Assembly: GCA_051880035.1 (NCBI GenBank)
Contig: JBJENE010000066.1
Location: 17,967 to 81,966, forward strand
Direction of reading: 5' to 3'
Source of the DNA: Eshraghiella sp051880035
GTDB taxonomy: Bacteria; Bacillota; Clostridia; Lachnospirales; Lachnospiraceae
Length of the DNA stretch: 64,000 bases
In this document: positions 35,174 through 43,776 of the stretch, one piece after another
Numbering within the stretch: the stretch's first letter is position 1
How the letters are laid out: each line of letters starts with the position of its first letter
Position numbers and translations under genes: made by a program
The notes under the pieces: generated by a model
The model's database searches: none
Told to the model about the DNA's origin: nothing
Seen by the model: the letters and a program-made list of their open reading frames with translations, nothing else

Positions 35174-36163
35174 TTATCTGACTTTTCTTGCTGTAATGGA
35201 TACCCACTCGCCCTGATAAGTAGTTTCTATGATTTCAAAATGCTCATTTGATAAAAAGGCTTCCTTAACCGCCTGTTCTTTCATATCAATAATTCCTGAT
35301 GTGATAATGATTCCCCCGGACTTCATATGTACATATATTACATCAAGAAGCGGTATTATAATATCGGCAAGAATATTTGCCGTAACCACATCATACTTTT
35401 CATAGCCGGCATAATCCTTGATTCTCTTATCGTCGATTATATTGCCTTCTATTACCTCATACATATCCTTTGTAAGTCCGTTGGCTTCCATGTTTTCATC
35501 AGTGGCAATAATAGCATTTGGATCAAGGTCTGTGCCAAGCACATGCTTTGCGCCGAGTTTTAATCCTATTACGGACAAAATCCCGCTTCCCGTTCCCACA
35601 TCCAGAAGCTCAGTATCTTTGGTAATATACTTTTCCATCTGGCGGATTACAAGCTGGGTAGTTTCATGGGAGCCTGTCCCGAATGCCGTTCCCGGGTCAA
35701 TATCCACCACCATGGTTCCCTCCATACCTTCGGGAACCTCTTCCCATGTAGGTTTAATTATAATGTCATTTACGGTAAACGGCTTAAAATACTGTTTCCA
35801 GTTGTTTATCCAGTCTTTATCCTCTGTTTCATCAGAACTGACCGTTCCCGCTCCCGTATCATAAAATTCCTTCAATTCATCAAGGCCCGCCGCAATTTTG
35901 GCAAGCATATCCTTTTCATCTGAAATTCCCTCCGGAAAATGAATACCTTCTTCATCTTCCTCAAGGAAAAAACTTACTTTGGCAATGCCTTCATCCGGCG
36001 GGAGCTCCGGAAGGAAATCCACAAACATTGCCTTGGTATCCTTCTCGGAAAGCTGGATATTATCTTCAATCTGAACACCTTCCATGCCCATTTCGTTCAG
36101 CATAAAGCTGACCATATCCTCAGCCTGGGTAGTTGTCGTAACGGTATATTTTTTCCACTTCAT
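35174..36163 (-). CDS. prmA: Ribosomal protein L11 methyltransferase PrmA
   Basis: A 329-residue SAM-dependent protein methyltransferase that modifies L11. An N-terminal substrate-recognition domain is followed by DIDPGTAFGTGSHETTQL and LLDVGTGSGILSVIGLKLGA and the catalytic-site NILADIIIPLL. The ATG has AAAGGAT upstream. It pairs with rsmE. Confidence 0.94.
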   Translation of the reverse strand: MKWKKYTVTTTTQAEDMVSFMLNEMGMEGVQIEDNIQLSEKDTKAMFVDFLPELPPDEGIAKVSFFLEEDEEGIHFPEGISDEKDMLAKIAAGLDELKEFYDTGAGTVSSDETEDKDWINNWKQYFKPFTVNDIIIKPTWEEVPEGMEGTMVVDIDPGTAFGTGSHETTQLVIRQMEKYITKDTELLDVGTGSGILSVIGLKLGAKHVLGTDLDPNAIIATDENMEANGLTKDMYEVIEGNIIDDKRIKDYAGYEKYDVVTANILADIIIPLLDVIYVHMKSGGIIITSGIIDMKEQAVKEAFLSNEHFEIIETTYQGEWVSITARKVR

Positions 36164-36174
36164 ATTCTTATCCT

Positions 36175-37566
36175 TTATTTTAAAAATGCTTTATACGCTC
36201 TCATTGTTTCATATATGTCAATCTTACTTGTGACTTCATAAGGTGCATGCATATTCTGTACCGCTACTCCGCAATCGATAACTTCCATTCCGTAGTTTGC
36301 AAGAATATATGCTATTGTTCCGCCGCCTCCTGCATCTACTTTTCCAAGTTCTGCCATCTGGTATGCGATATTATCGTTCTCCATTACGCCACGAATCCAG
36401 GCAACATATTCTGCATTGGCATCATTACTGTTACTCTTGCCTCTGGAACCTGTAAATTTATTAAATACAACACCACGGCCAAAAAATGAGGTGTTTTTCT
36501 TTTCAAAAACTGATGCATAGTTCGGGTCAAAGGCTGCACTGACATCAGAGGAAAGCATTTTGGAAGCTGCCAATGTTCTTCTGAGTGAAAGCTCGCTGTA
36601 GCATCCCATGCGGTCCATTAATTCTGCTACCATATTCTCAAAAAATCTTGAATGCATTCCGGTAGCGCCTTCGCTTCCTGTTTCTTCTTTATCAACCAGA
36701 AGACAGGCTGTGGTGGTTTCAGGTGATGTTGTATCAAGCATTGCTGCCAGTGATGCATATGCACATACCCTGTCATCCTGACCGTATCCCATAATCATAC
36801 TTGAATCTATACCCATATCCCTTGCAGGTCCCGCAGGTACGGCTTCAAGTTCAGCAGACATAAAATCTTCTTCTTTGAATTTGTACTTTTTCTGAAGAAG
36901 CTTAAGAATGTACGCTTTGGACTTTTCTTTTTCATCTTTATCATCGGATTTATCATTTCCCATCGGCATACTGCCCACAAGAATATTCAAATCCTCGCCT
37001 TCTACAACCTTCACGCCCTTTTTTTCCATCTGCTGTCCCGCAAGATGGATAAGAAGGTCGGATACCCCAAGTACAGGGTCTGACATATCTTCTCCGATTA
37101 CAACAGGAATTTTTTTACCGGAGGTAAGAACCACAACTCCGTGAAGCGCTAACGGAAGCGCTGTCCACTGATATTTCTTGATTCCTCCGTAATAATGTGT
37201 ATCCAGAAGGACAAGTTCTTCATCTTCGTAGAGAGGATTCTGCTTAATATCAAGTCTCGGAGAATCTATATGTGCTCCGAGAATCCTGAGTCCTTCTTCA
37301 ATAGGCTTTTGTCCCACCTGGAAAAGGACGAGAGCCTTTCCCATATTGGAAGCATACACCTTATCCCCTGCCTTAAGGGTTTCTTTTTTCTTAATAACCT
37401 GTTTAAGGTCCCTGTAACCTGCCGCCTTGGCAAGTTCTATACAGGCATCGGTGCACTCTCTTTCCGTCTTGTTTTCTGAGATAAACTTTCTGTATTCCTC
37501 GCAAAAAGAAAATACTTCTTTAATTTTCTTTTTGTCACATCCTGTCCATGCATTATTTCTTTTCAT
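36175..37566 (-). CDS. M18 family aminopeptidase
   Basis: A 463-residue zinc aminopeptidase (clan MH, M18). Metal-ligand motifs are GAHIDSPRLDIKQNPLYED, LVDKEETGSEGATGMHSRFF and a late His near YEVTSKIDIYE. The family removes N-terminal acidic or neutral residues from peptides. There is no signal peptide, so it is cytosolic. It is probably cotranscribed with the ScpAB genes and prmA-rsmE, with spacings of 11-33 bases. Confidence 0.93.
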   Translation of the reverse strand: MKRNNAWTGCDKKKIKEVFSFCEEYRKFISENKTERECTDACIELAKAAGYRDLKQVIKKKETLKAGDKVYASNMGKALVLFQVGQKPIEEGLRILGAHIDSPRLDIKQNPLYEDEELVLLDTHYYGGIKKYQWTALPLALHGVVVLTSGKKIPVVIGEDMSDPVLGVSDLLIHLAGQQMEKKGVKVVEGEDLNILVGSMPMGNDKSDDKDEKEKSKAYILKLLQKKYKFKEEDFMSAELEAVPAGPARDMGIDSSMIMGYGQDDRVCAYASLAAMLDTTSPETTTACLLVDKEETGSEGATGMHSRFFENMVAELMDRMGCYSELSLRRTLAASKMLSSDVSAAFDPNYASVFEKKNTSFFGRGVVFNKFTGSRGKSNSNDANAEYVAWIRGVMENDNIAYQMAELGKVDAGGGGTIAYILANYGMEVIDCGVAVQNMHAPYEVTSKIDIYETMRAYKAFLK

Positions 37567-37599
37567 AAAGATATCCTTTCATAAATAAAAATACATTTA

Positions 37600-38181
37600 C
37601 TATATACTAAGCTCAATCTGAGCCTGGGATTCTTCTTCCGCCTCAACCTGAAAATCTGCCAGCATATCCGGACTGATAACAGGAAGGTCTTCAACCGATG
37701 ACAAACCGAATGCCCGTAAAAATTCCTCCGTTGTTCCAAAAAGTATTGGTCTTCCCGGTGCGTCAAGTCGTCCCAGTTCGGTAATAAGATTATATTCAAT
37801 AAGCTTATTAACGGCATAATCGCTTTTTACGCCGCGAATCTGCTCTATTTCAATCCTGGTTACCGGCTGCTTATATGCAATTATTGACAAAGTTTCCAAT
37901 GCTGAATCAGTAAGTACATGATGTTTAGGTTCTGATGCGACTTTAATTATGTGCTCATAGAACTCAGGCTTGGTGCACATCTGAAAACTGTCTTCAAGTT
38001 CAATAATCTTGGTTCCTCTGTCCTCAGCATTGTACTTGTCCATCATATTTCTGACAAGCTTTCTTGTTGTGGCCACATCCTGACCGATGGAAACAGCAAG
38101 CTTAGAGGTCTCTACAGACTCTCCCATGGTAAAAAGAACAGCCTCAATTACGGCTTCCATTTTCTTAATGCTCATCTCCAT
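37600..38181 (-). CDS. scpB: Segregation and condensation protein ScpB
   Basis: A 193-residue double winged-helix protein, subunit of the SMC-ScpAB condensin. Recognisable segments are EAVLFTMGESVETSKLA, ALETLSIIAYKQPVTRIEIEQIRGV and APGRPILFGTTEEFLRAFGL. The start with GGAGG upstream follows the scpA stop almost directly. The C-terminal tail is acidic, as often seen. Confidence 0.95.
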   Translation of the reverse strand: MEMSIKKMEAVIEAVLFTMGESVETSKLAVSIGQDVATTRKLVRNMMDKYNAEDRGTKIIELEDSFQMCTKPEFYEHIIKVASEPKHHVLTDSALETLSIIAYKQPVTRIEIEQIRGVKSDYAVNKLIEYNLITELGRLDAPGRPILFGTTEEFLRAFGLSSVEDLPVISPDMLADFQVEAEEESQAQIELSI

Positions 38182-38182
38182 G

Positions 38183-38932
38183 TTATGCTACCTCCAATGA
38201 GTTGATAATAATATCGTCCCTGCGGTTTTCCTGAACAACAGCTACTTTACCGCCTTTTATCATTTCCAGAATTACCAGAAATGTTACAATTATTTCCATT
38301 TTACTGCTGCTTTTCGTTAAAAGCTGCCTGAACGAGAACTGTTTATGTTCCCTGACATAAGTATGTACAAATTCTGTCTTTTCTTCCAGATTCACATCTT
38401 CTTTTTCGATTTTGCCAAATTTACTTCGTACAGGGTCTATTTTATCTTCGCAACGTTTTAAAACATCGTTAAAAATTTCACGGAGTTTTATAAGAGTTAC
38501 ATCTGAAAGCAGCTCTTCCATATCTACAGGCTCCTCATATGCCGCCACTTCGGAGGGAATTGTAGCCTGCTTATATAAAAGCTTGTCTGCATCCACCTGT
38601 CTGTCCTTAAGCTCCATTGACATATACTTGTACATCTTGTATTCGAGAAGTTTTTCAACAAGTTCCTGCCTTGGGTCTTCTGCCTCCTCATCCTCTACAG
38701 GATCAACCGGAAGAAGCATTTTAGATTTAATGTCCAAAAGCATTGCGGCCATTACAAGGAACTCACTTACAAGATTCAAGTCTCCCTTGTCCATTCCCGC
38801 AACACACTCCAGATACTGGTCGGTAATAAGAGCAATCGGTATATCATATATATTAACTTTATTTTTGTCAATGAGATGGAGTAAAAGATCCAGCGGACCT
38901 TCAAATACTTCCAGCTTAATTTCCAGTGCCAT
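38183..38932 (-). CDS. scpA: Segregation and condensation protein ScpA
   Basis: A 249-residue kleisin of the SMC-ScpAB complex. The N-terminal SMC-neck-binding segment is LEVFEGPLDLLLHLIDKNKVNIYDIPI, and the C-terminal winged helix is FSFRQLLTKSSSKMEIIVTFLVILEMIKGGKV. Gene order scpA-scpB is universal in Firmicutes. Confidence 0.95.
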   Translation of the reverse strand: MALEIKLEVFEGPLDLLLHLIDKNKVNIYDIPIALITDQYLECVAGMDKGDLNLVSEFLVMAAMLLDIKSKMLLPVDPVEDEEAEDPRQELVEKLLEYKMYKYMSMELKDRQVDADKLLYKQATIPSEVAAYEEPVDMEELLSDVTLIKLREIFNDVLKRCEDKIDPVRSKFGKIEKEDVNLEEKTEFVHTYVREHKQFSFRQLLTKSSSKMEIIVTFLVILEMIKGGKVAVVQENRRDDIIINSLEVA

Positions 38933-39013
38933 ATTGCCTCCGGTACTGATAAAATATCAGAAAAAATTATTCAGGCACTCTTTTTCACAACAGCGCCACC
39001 CTATATTGTAACC

Positions 39014-39820
39014 TTACAGGTCATTCTTTGCAAGAACTTTCAAAATAATAAGCTCAGGGTCATTATTGATTCGTAGTTTCACTGTGTGTGAACCCATTCC
39101 CCGGCTTACAATCATGGTACTGTTCCTGTATTTGTATAAGCCTCCGTCGTATTCAGGAAACAGTCTGAAACGCGGTGATAAGAGTCCGCCTTTTCCCGGA
39201 ATTCTTATCGTTCCGCCGTGAAGGTGTCCTGACAGAACAAGATTTGCTCCCCAATCCGAGTAATTGTGAAAATAATCCGGATTATGAGCCAGAAGGATAT
39301 TAAAAACCCCTTTGTCAGCAATTCCCAGATGCTTGTCCATAAGTCCGCCACCCATTACCGGTGCATTTCTTTTATAAAAAACAGAATCTATCATTACACC
39401 CGTAAGTGCAATTCTGTTATTTTCCTTTTCGAGAAAAACTGTTTCATCTTCCAGAAAAACAATTCCCGCTTCCTGAAGATATTCTTTTATCGTATGGTAT
39501 TTGTATCCATATTCTTCGGGATACATTTTCATATCATATTCATGATTTCCTATACCGTAAAAAACCGGGAAATGTTTTGAGAGTGTCACAAGATAATTTA
39601 GTGTGTCCGTCGGTTGTTCCTTATAATTTCTGTTAAATATATCACCTGTAAGCAGAACTGCATCCGGTTCTGCGGCTATAATTTCCCTGTTCAGTCTGTG
39701 AAGGTCAATGCCATAACAGTTGGAGTGTAAATCACTTATTACCGCAAAAGTAAATCCACAGGACTTTGGTGAGATTTTCCCGCTTGATACCGAATAATGT
39801 GTTACCTGAAAATTTTTCAT
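39014..39820 (-). CDS. Metallophosphoesterase (YkuE-like)
   Basis: About 268 residues with the full calcineurin-type motif set: VISDLHSNCYG (DxH), LLTGDIFN (GD), GIGNHEYD (GNHE), LLAHNPDY and LSGHLHGGTIR (GHxHxG). There is no signal peptide or membrane segment, unlike many YkuE/YaeI proteins. The ATG at 39820 has AGAGG eight bases upstream, while the ATG at 39838 has no ribosome site. Substrate unknown; relatives hydrolyse UDP-diacylglucosamine or phosphodiesters. Confidence 0.88.
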   Translation of the reverse strand: MKNFQVTHYSVSSGKISPKSCGFTFAVISDLHSNCYGIDLHRLNREIIAAEPDAVLLTGDIFNRNYKEQPTDTLNYLVTLSKHFPVFYGIGNHEYDMKMYPEEYGYKYHTIKEYLQEAGIVFLEDETVFLEKENNRIALTGVMIDSVFYKRNAPVMGGGLMDKHLGIADKGVFNILLAHNPDYFHNYSDWGANLVLSGHLHGGTIRIPGKGGLLSPRFRLFPEYDGGLYKYRNSTMIVSRGMGSHTVKLRINNDPELIILKVLAKNDL

Positions 39821-39916
39821 ATATCGTTCCTCTTTCATTTATGCAAAACAACGGCTATTATCGATTGTATCAGATTACACAAATAATTTCTATCGATATT
39901 TTAGATAACTTTATGA

Positions 39917-39945
39917 TTGATATATTTTCTTTTTTTCCGTATACT
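39917..39945 (+). promoter_or_regulatory. Promoter of the YihY/BrkB gene
   Basis: TTGATA (39917-39922), a 17-base spacer and TATACT (39940-39945), 47 bases before the ATG at 39993. Confidence 0.75.
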
Positions 39946-39992
39946 ATATAAATACGGTTAATTTAATCCCAAAAAGGCGAGGAGAACTTACC

Positions 39993-40856
39993 ATGAAACT
40001 TATTGCGTCAATAGCGGCAATTATTAATAAATCCAAGGAAGATAATGTAAGTGCTTTTGCGGCAGAAGCAGCACTTTTTATATGTATGAGCTTCGTACCT
40101 TTTCTCATGCTTTTACTTCTTTTAATAAAATACACTCCTCTCACAAAGGAAATGTTATTGGAATTTGTTAACGGAATTGCTCCGGATGCTTTTAAATCAA
40201 GTCTTGAATCCATAATAACCAATCTTTATTCAAATGTAAGCTCCGGTTTCATTTTCATCACCATAATTTCTCTTTTGTGGACTGCCGGAAAAGGATTTGT
40301 TTCACTTATTGATGGTCTGAATTCCGTATTTAATATCAAGGAATACAGAAATGATTTCGTAATACGACTCTATGCAATATTATATACCGTTGTTTTTGCG
40401 GTTATTATTGTATTATGTCTTGCACTTCTGGTTTTGGGCAATCAGATTTTATCCCTGGTGCACAGATATGTCCCTCTGATTTCCCATATAATTGATTTCA
40501 TACTCCAGTTCCGTGCCCTGTTTTCCATTGTCCTTTTTACGATATTTTTTACTTTTCTGTATGTTGCAATACCACATAAACATACAAAAATCAAGCGTCA
40601 GCTTCCGGGTGCAATTTTTGCTGCATTGGGCTGGGCAGGTTTTTCATTCTTTTTCTCACTTTATGTAAACTATTCCAAGAATCTTTCCGTTCTTTACGGA
40701 AGCCTTACGACCGTGGTATGCGCTATGATATGGCTATATGTATGTATGTTTATTTTCCTTATCGGAGCGGAAATTAATCTTTTTGTGGAACAGTGGACAG
40801 CCGAAAGTTCCATAAAAAAGGCTACCGATGTTAATCATTCAGATAAACATTCTTAA
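39993..40856 (+). CDS. YihY/virulence factor BrkB family membrane protein
   Basis: A 287-residue integral membrane protein with about six helices and the family features SAFAAEAALFICMSFVPFLMLLLLL, LLWTAGKGFVSLIDGLNSVF and the C-terminal LYGSLTTVVCAMIWLYVCMF. The family was once called ribonuclease BN by mistake; its real function is unknown. GAGGAG precedes the ATG. The 3' end overlaps the convergent SpoIID-like gene by 26 bases, so no separate terminator exists between them. Confidence 0.9.
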   Translation: MKLIASIAAIINKSKEDNVSAFAAEAALFICMSFVPFLMLLLLLIKYTPLTKEMLLEFVNGIAPDAFKSSLESIITNLYSNVSSGFIFITIISLLWTAGKGFVSLIDGLNSVFNIKEYRNDFVIRLYAILYTVVFAVIIVLCLALLVLGNQILSLVHRYVPLISHIIDFILQFRALFSIVLFTIFFTFLYVAIPHKHTKIKRQLPGAIFAALGWAGFSFFFSLYVNYSKNLSVLYGSLTTVVCAMIWLYVCMFIFLIGAEINLFVEQWTAESSIKKATDVNHSDKHS

Positions 40857-43161
40857 GCGTAGTTCCCTCATAGAAAAATTCCAGTATCTCGTCATATTTC
40901 ATTCCTGCAGCCACCATGGAAGATACTGCATTCTGGCTCATTCCTATTCCGTGGCCGTATCCTCCTCCCGTAATTACATATCCAATCTCTCCGTTTTCCT
41001 CATATTTTTCAAACATACAGTATGCGCTCGGCAGAATATAAAAAGTGGTTGTGTCTCCTTTTAACAATGTTATGGGATTATCTCTGGGGCATAATACATA
41101 TCTGATATTCAGTTCATTTTCAACTCTCACAGTTTCCTTCGTTCCGTAGATTATTATGGACATTAACGCTCCGCCTGACGAACGGCTTTCCACTTCTATT
41201 CCCGTTACATCTCCCACATTTCTGATTTCTTTTGAAACAAAACATCCGTTTTCAAGTGTCTTTATACTACCCGGATTGGCGCAATATCTGGAGTATATAT
41301 ATTCATTTACACTATTTGTTATTTCAGACAGGGACATCCTGACATTCCAGCGGTAGTAACCGAATCCGTAATCAAAATCTTCTTCATTAACGGTATGAAT
41401 AAATTCTGAGAATGCCTCTTCGGATGATAAATCCGTATTTTCTCCCTGCTTATTCACTGTTTTTGAAACAAGATACGGACATGATGCAGGATTGCCACCC
41501 CATATTGTATTGTCCGAGGTGTGTCCGCAGGATGTGGAGTAATAATATGTGGTTATCGGATTTCCTTCGTAAACCGCCACCTCACCATATGTTTCCTGTA
41601 CCGCCCTTGTGGCATTTTCTTTTTCCTCCACATTGTTATATACCTGAAAATTCACACTGTCATCCACATGGGCTCCGTATTTACTGTATGTGTTGTTTAA
41701 AAGCTGTTTATATGCATAGCTTCTTGCACACACAGCCTGAACCTTAAGTGCCTCCACTCCAAAGCGGTTAGGCATTTCACTTGGTACAACGGCATACAGA
41801 TATTCTTCAATAAGTACATCATTAATCAGAGCCAGTCTGTCATCCGTCTGTGCCACTTCTATTGTTCCTCTGTAGGAAGGGTTTCCATATGAACGCTCAA
41901 CAGTAAGGATTTTAATTCTTCCATCCGGATCCTTTGAGTTAATTGTAACACGGCCATCCATAAGCTGCTCGCAGTCCGGATATAAATCAATTATCTCTCC
42001 CGCTTTATGTTCTTCCGTCTTATCACCGTATTTTACCGTATAATCAGATGTTCCCGTAACGGATATCCTGTCATGCAACAATGAAGTATATCCGGTGCTC
42101 ATAATCAGTACCCTTATATTGTCGGCTGTAAGCGTTCTTGAAATAATTGCGGCACATACCTTTCCGTCCGCCACGACAAAATCTGCCAGGTCATATCCTA
42201 CCAGTATTTCTGAAATACTGCCCTCTTTTACGGAGCCGTATGTTCTGTATACATGAAAATTTTCGTCCAGATTAAGTACTCCGTAGTTTTCTATCTCAAC
42301 CTGACTGTCGTTTACCATCAGAACCTTACCGTCTATCTTTTCTTTTTTTAATGTAATAGATACAACTTTTCCGTCTTCTATATATATATCACCTATGGTC
42401 TGTTCAAAACCCGCTTGAAGAGTTTCAACTTCAAATGTTCTTTTTCCCCCTCCTATTGATGCAGTAACCGTGGTATTTTCACCTTTTTCAAGCCATATAT
42501 TCTTGTACACCACCCGGTCAGAAAGCTTCATTATGACTGAAATAATTTCTTTATTTCTCACATAAACCATAATACTTTTGTCTATATACCGGTCAAGAAC
42601 AAGTCCCTCAAATCCATAAACTCCATTTGAAGTATATGTTTTCCATCTTGCTGCTTCCACTGTGTTTGAAGGAGTGCCGGAAATAATAAGCTCCTCAGTA
42701 TGAACGCCTTCTTCAGAGCCGTACATTACAACAAGATATTCATACAACTCCAGAAAATCCGTTTTTTTCATTTTCTTATCGGAAGAGAGATTTTTTACCC
42801 AGGTTCCGGCAGTATCCGTATCAAGGGACAGTCCTTTTTTACTAAGGTATGTATTCAGATGCTTATATGTCCAATATTTTCTGCCGGTCTTATCGGTCGG
42901 AGCATTTGATGATTTATCAAGATATCCGTGGTAATACATATAATTCATATACTTCTCAAACCACTCATCTTGTCCGTCTTCAAAACATTGCGGTGAATCC
43001 GAAATAAGTCCCTCATCCGCTTCTAACATGGCAAGCATTTTGGAGGCCAGACCTATTGTAATATATTGTTCATGATTTTTTTTAACCTGAAAAACTATTA
43101 CTAATGAAACAACCGCAACCACAGCAATAAATAATCCGATTAAAATTATCTTTTTTTTCAT
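40831..43161 (-). CDS. SpoIID/LytB domain protein
   Basis: A 776-residue protein with an N-terminal membrane anchor (about residues 4-26), a long unassigned middle region of beta-rich segments, and a C-terminal SpoIID domain. The last contains YAVVPSEMPNRFGVEALKVQ, AVCARSYAYKQLLNN, YYSTSCGHTSDNTIWGG and GYGHGIGMSQNAVSSM. SpoIID cleaves denuded glycan strands during engulfment; the LytB group modifies amidases. This protein is about twice the length of SpoIID itself (about 340), so it is probably a paralogue acting on the cell wall. The ATG has GGGAGG upstream. Confidence 0.87.
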   Translation of the reverse strand: MKKKIILIGLFIAVVAVVSLVIVFQVKKNHEQYITIGLASKMLAMLEADEGLISDSPQCFEDGQDEWFEKYMNYMYYHGYLDKSSNAPTDKTGRKYWTYKHLNTYLSKKGLSLDTDTAGTWVKNLSSDKKMKKTDFLELYEYLVVMYGSEEGVHTEELIISGTPSNTVEAARWKTYTSNGVYGFEGLVLDRYIDKSIMVYVRNKEIISVIMKLSDRVVYKNIWLEKGENTTVTASIGGGKRTFEVETLQAGFEQTIGDIYIEDGKVVSITLKKEKIDGKVLMVNDSQVEIENYGVLNLDENFHVYRTYGSVKEGSISEILVGYDLADFVVADGKVCAAIISRTLTADNIRVLIMSTGYTSLLHDRISVTGTSDYTVKYGDKTEEHKAGEIIDLYPDCEQLMDGRVTINSKDPDGRIKILTVERSYGNPSYRGTIEVAQTDDRLALINDVLIEEYLYAVVPSEMPNRFGVEALKVQAVCARSYAYKQLLNNTYSKYGAHVDDSVNFQVYNNVEEKENATRAVQETYGEVAVYEGNPITTYYYSTSCGHTSDNTIWGGNPASCPYLVSKTVNKQGENTDLSSEEAFSEFIHTVNEEDFDYGFGYYRWNVRMSLSEITNSVNEYIYSRYCANPGSIKTLENGCFVSKEIRNVGDVTGIEVESRSSGGALMSIIIYGTKETVRVENELNIRYVLCPRDNPITLLKGDTTTFYILPSAYCMFEKYEENGEIGYVITGGGYGHGIGMSQNAVSSMVAAGMKYDEILEFFYEGTTLKNVYLND

Positions 43162-43299
43162 AACCAGCCTCCCAAAACAATTACAGGCAATACAAGCCTT
43201 TTTAAATTGTATTATTAAGCAGATAAAAATAGACCGTTTTTATAAATGTACTTAAAATAAAAGAAAGTACACTTTACGGACTTTCTTTTATCATAAATT

Positions 43300-43331
43300 A
43301 AAAATGACATTGCTTTCACAATGTCATTTTT
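43300..43331 (-). terminator. Intrinsic terminator of the 6S-like RNA
   Basis: A 13-bp stem AAAAATGACATTG/CAATGTCATTTTT with a six-base loop, followed on the minus strand by AATTTATG. It lies just after the closing stem of the RNA. Coordinates are good to about one base. Confidence 0.8.
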
Positions 43332-43334
43332 AAT

Positions 43335-43531
43335 ATGTCCCCAAAATGCCGGTTCCTATGATTCTGACGCCTAGCCGCAGCCAGGTGGGTTACCGCAAAT
43401 AAGCTTCTGCCTTCCACTGCAAAATCGGAGGCCTGACATCCACTTAAAGATATAGGAATCCCTTTAGTCAAATGTAGGATCAAAACAATAGGAGTTGTCG
43501 AACATTTCAGGAAACATATCACTATTATTGT
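43335..43531 (-). ncRNA. ssrS: Probable 6S RNA (SsrS)
   Basis: This stretch has no convincing reading frame but carries its own promoter and terminator. The minus-strand transcript of about 195 bases has ends that pair: ATGTTTCC-T-GAAATG near the 5' end with CATTTTGGGGACAT near the 3' end (43335-43348). A second long-range stem GG(A)TTCCTAT/ATAGGAACC closes an inner domain after a large, mostly unpaired bubble. A closing stem, central bubble and terminal hairpin domain of this size is the 6S RNA architecture, and GAAATGTTCG resembles the 5' part of known 6S RNAs. 6S binds the sigma-A holoenzyme in stationary phase. Identity is inferred from structure, not from a search; another structured RNA remains possible. 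Confidence 0.68.
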
Positions 43532-43537
43532 ATCCTT

Positions 43538-43566
43538 AGTATACTCTATATTATGTATTATTTCAA
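43538..43566 (-). promoter_or_regulatory. Promoter of the 6S-like RNA
   Basis: Minus-strand TTGAAA (43561-43566), a 17-base spacer and TATACT (43538-43543). The predicted transcript start is near 43531. Upstream, 43567-43702 is an AT-rich gap in which I see nothing further. Confidence 0.78.
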
Positions 43567-43702
43567 CAGAAAATGAAAAAAAATTATGTCAAAAACGGAA
43601 TATTTTTCTAACAATTCCAACAGATATCAAATAATATTTTAAAAATTCAATTCCGCCACCGTGCGCTCCTTACTGAAGCTTTTTTTAACAGAAATTATCC
43701 TG

Positions 43703-43740
43703 TTAAAAAACAGCCACCACCCATATGGGCAATGGCTGTT
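43703..43740 (-). terminator. Intrinsic terminator of pckA
   Basis: Minus-strand stem AACAGCCA/TGGCTGTT (arms 43733-43740 and 43709-43716) with an inner CCCATATGGG palindrome, followed by TTTTTTAA. It lies 37 bases after the pckA stop. Confidence 0.87.
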
Positions 43741-43776
43741 ATATAACATTATGCTGCCTGTTTACGATAATGCAGA

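Noticed and set aside
43316..43522. 68-codon minus-strand reading frame in the pckA-spoIID gap
   Set aside because: It lies wholly inside the structured RNA unit, has no ribosome site, and its last codons run into the terminator stem.
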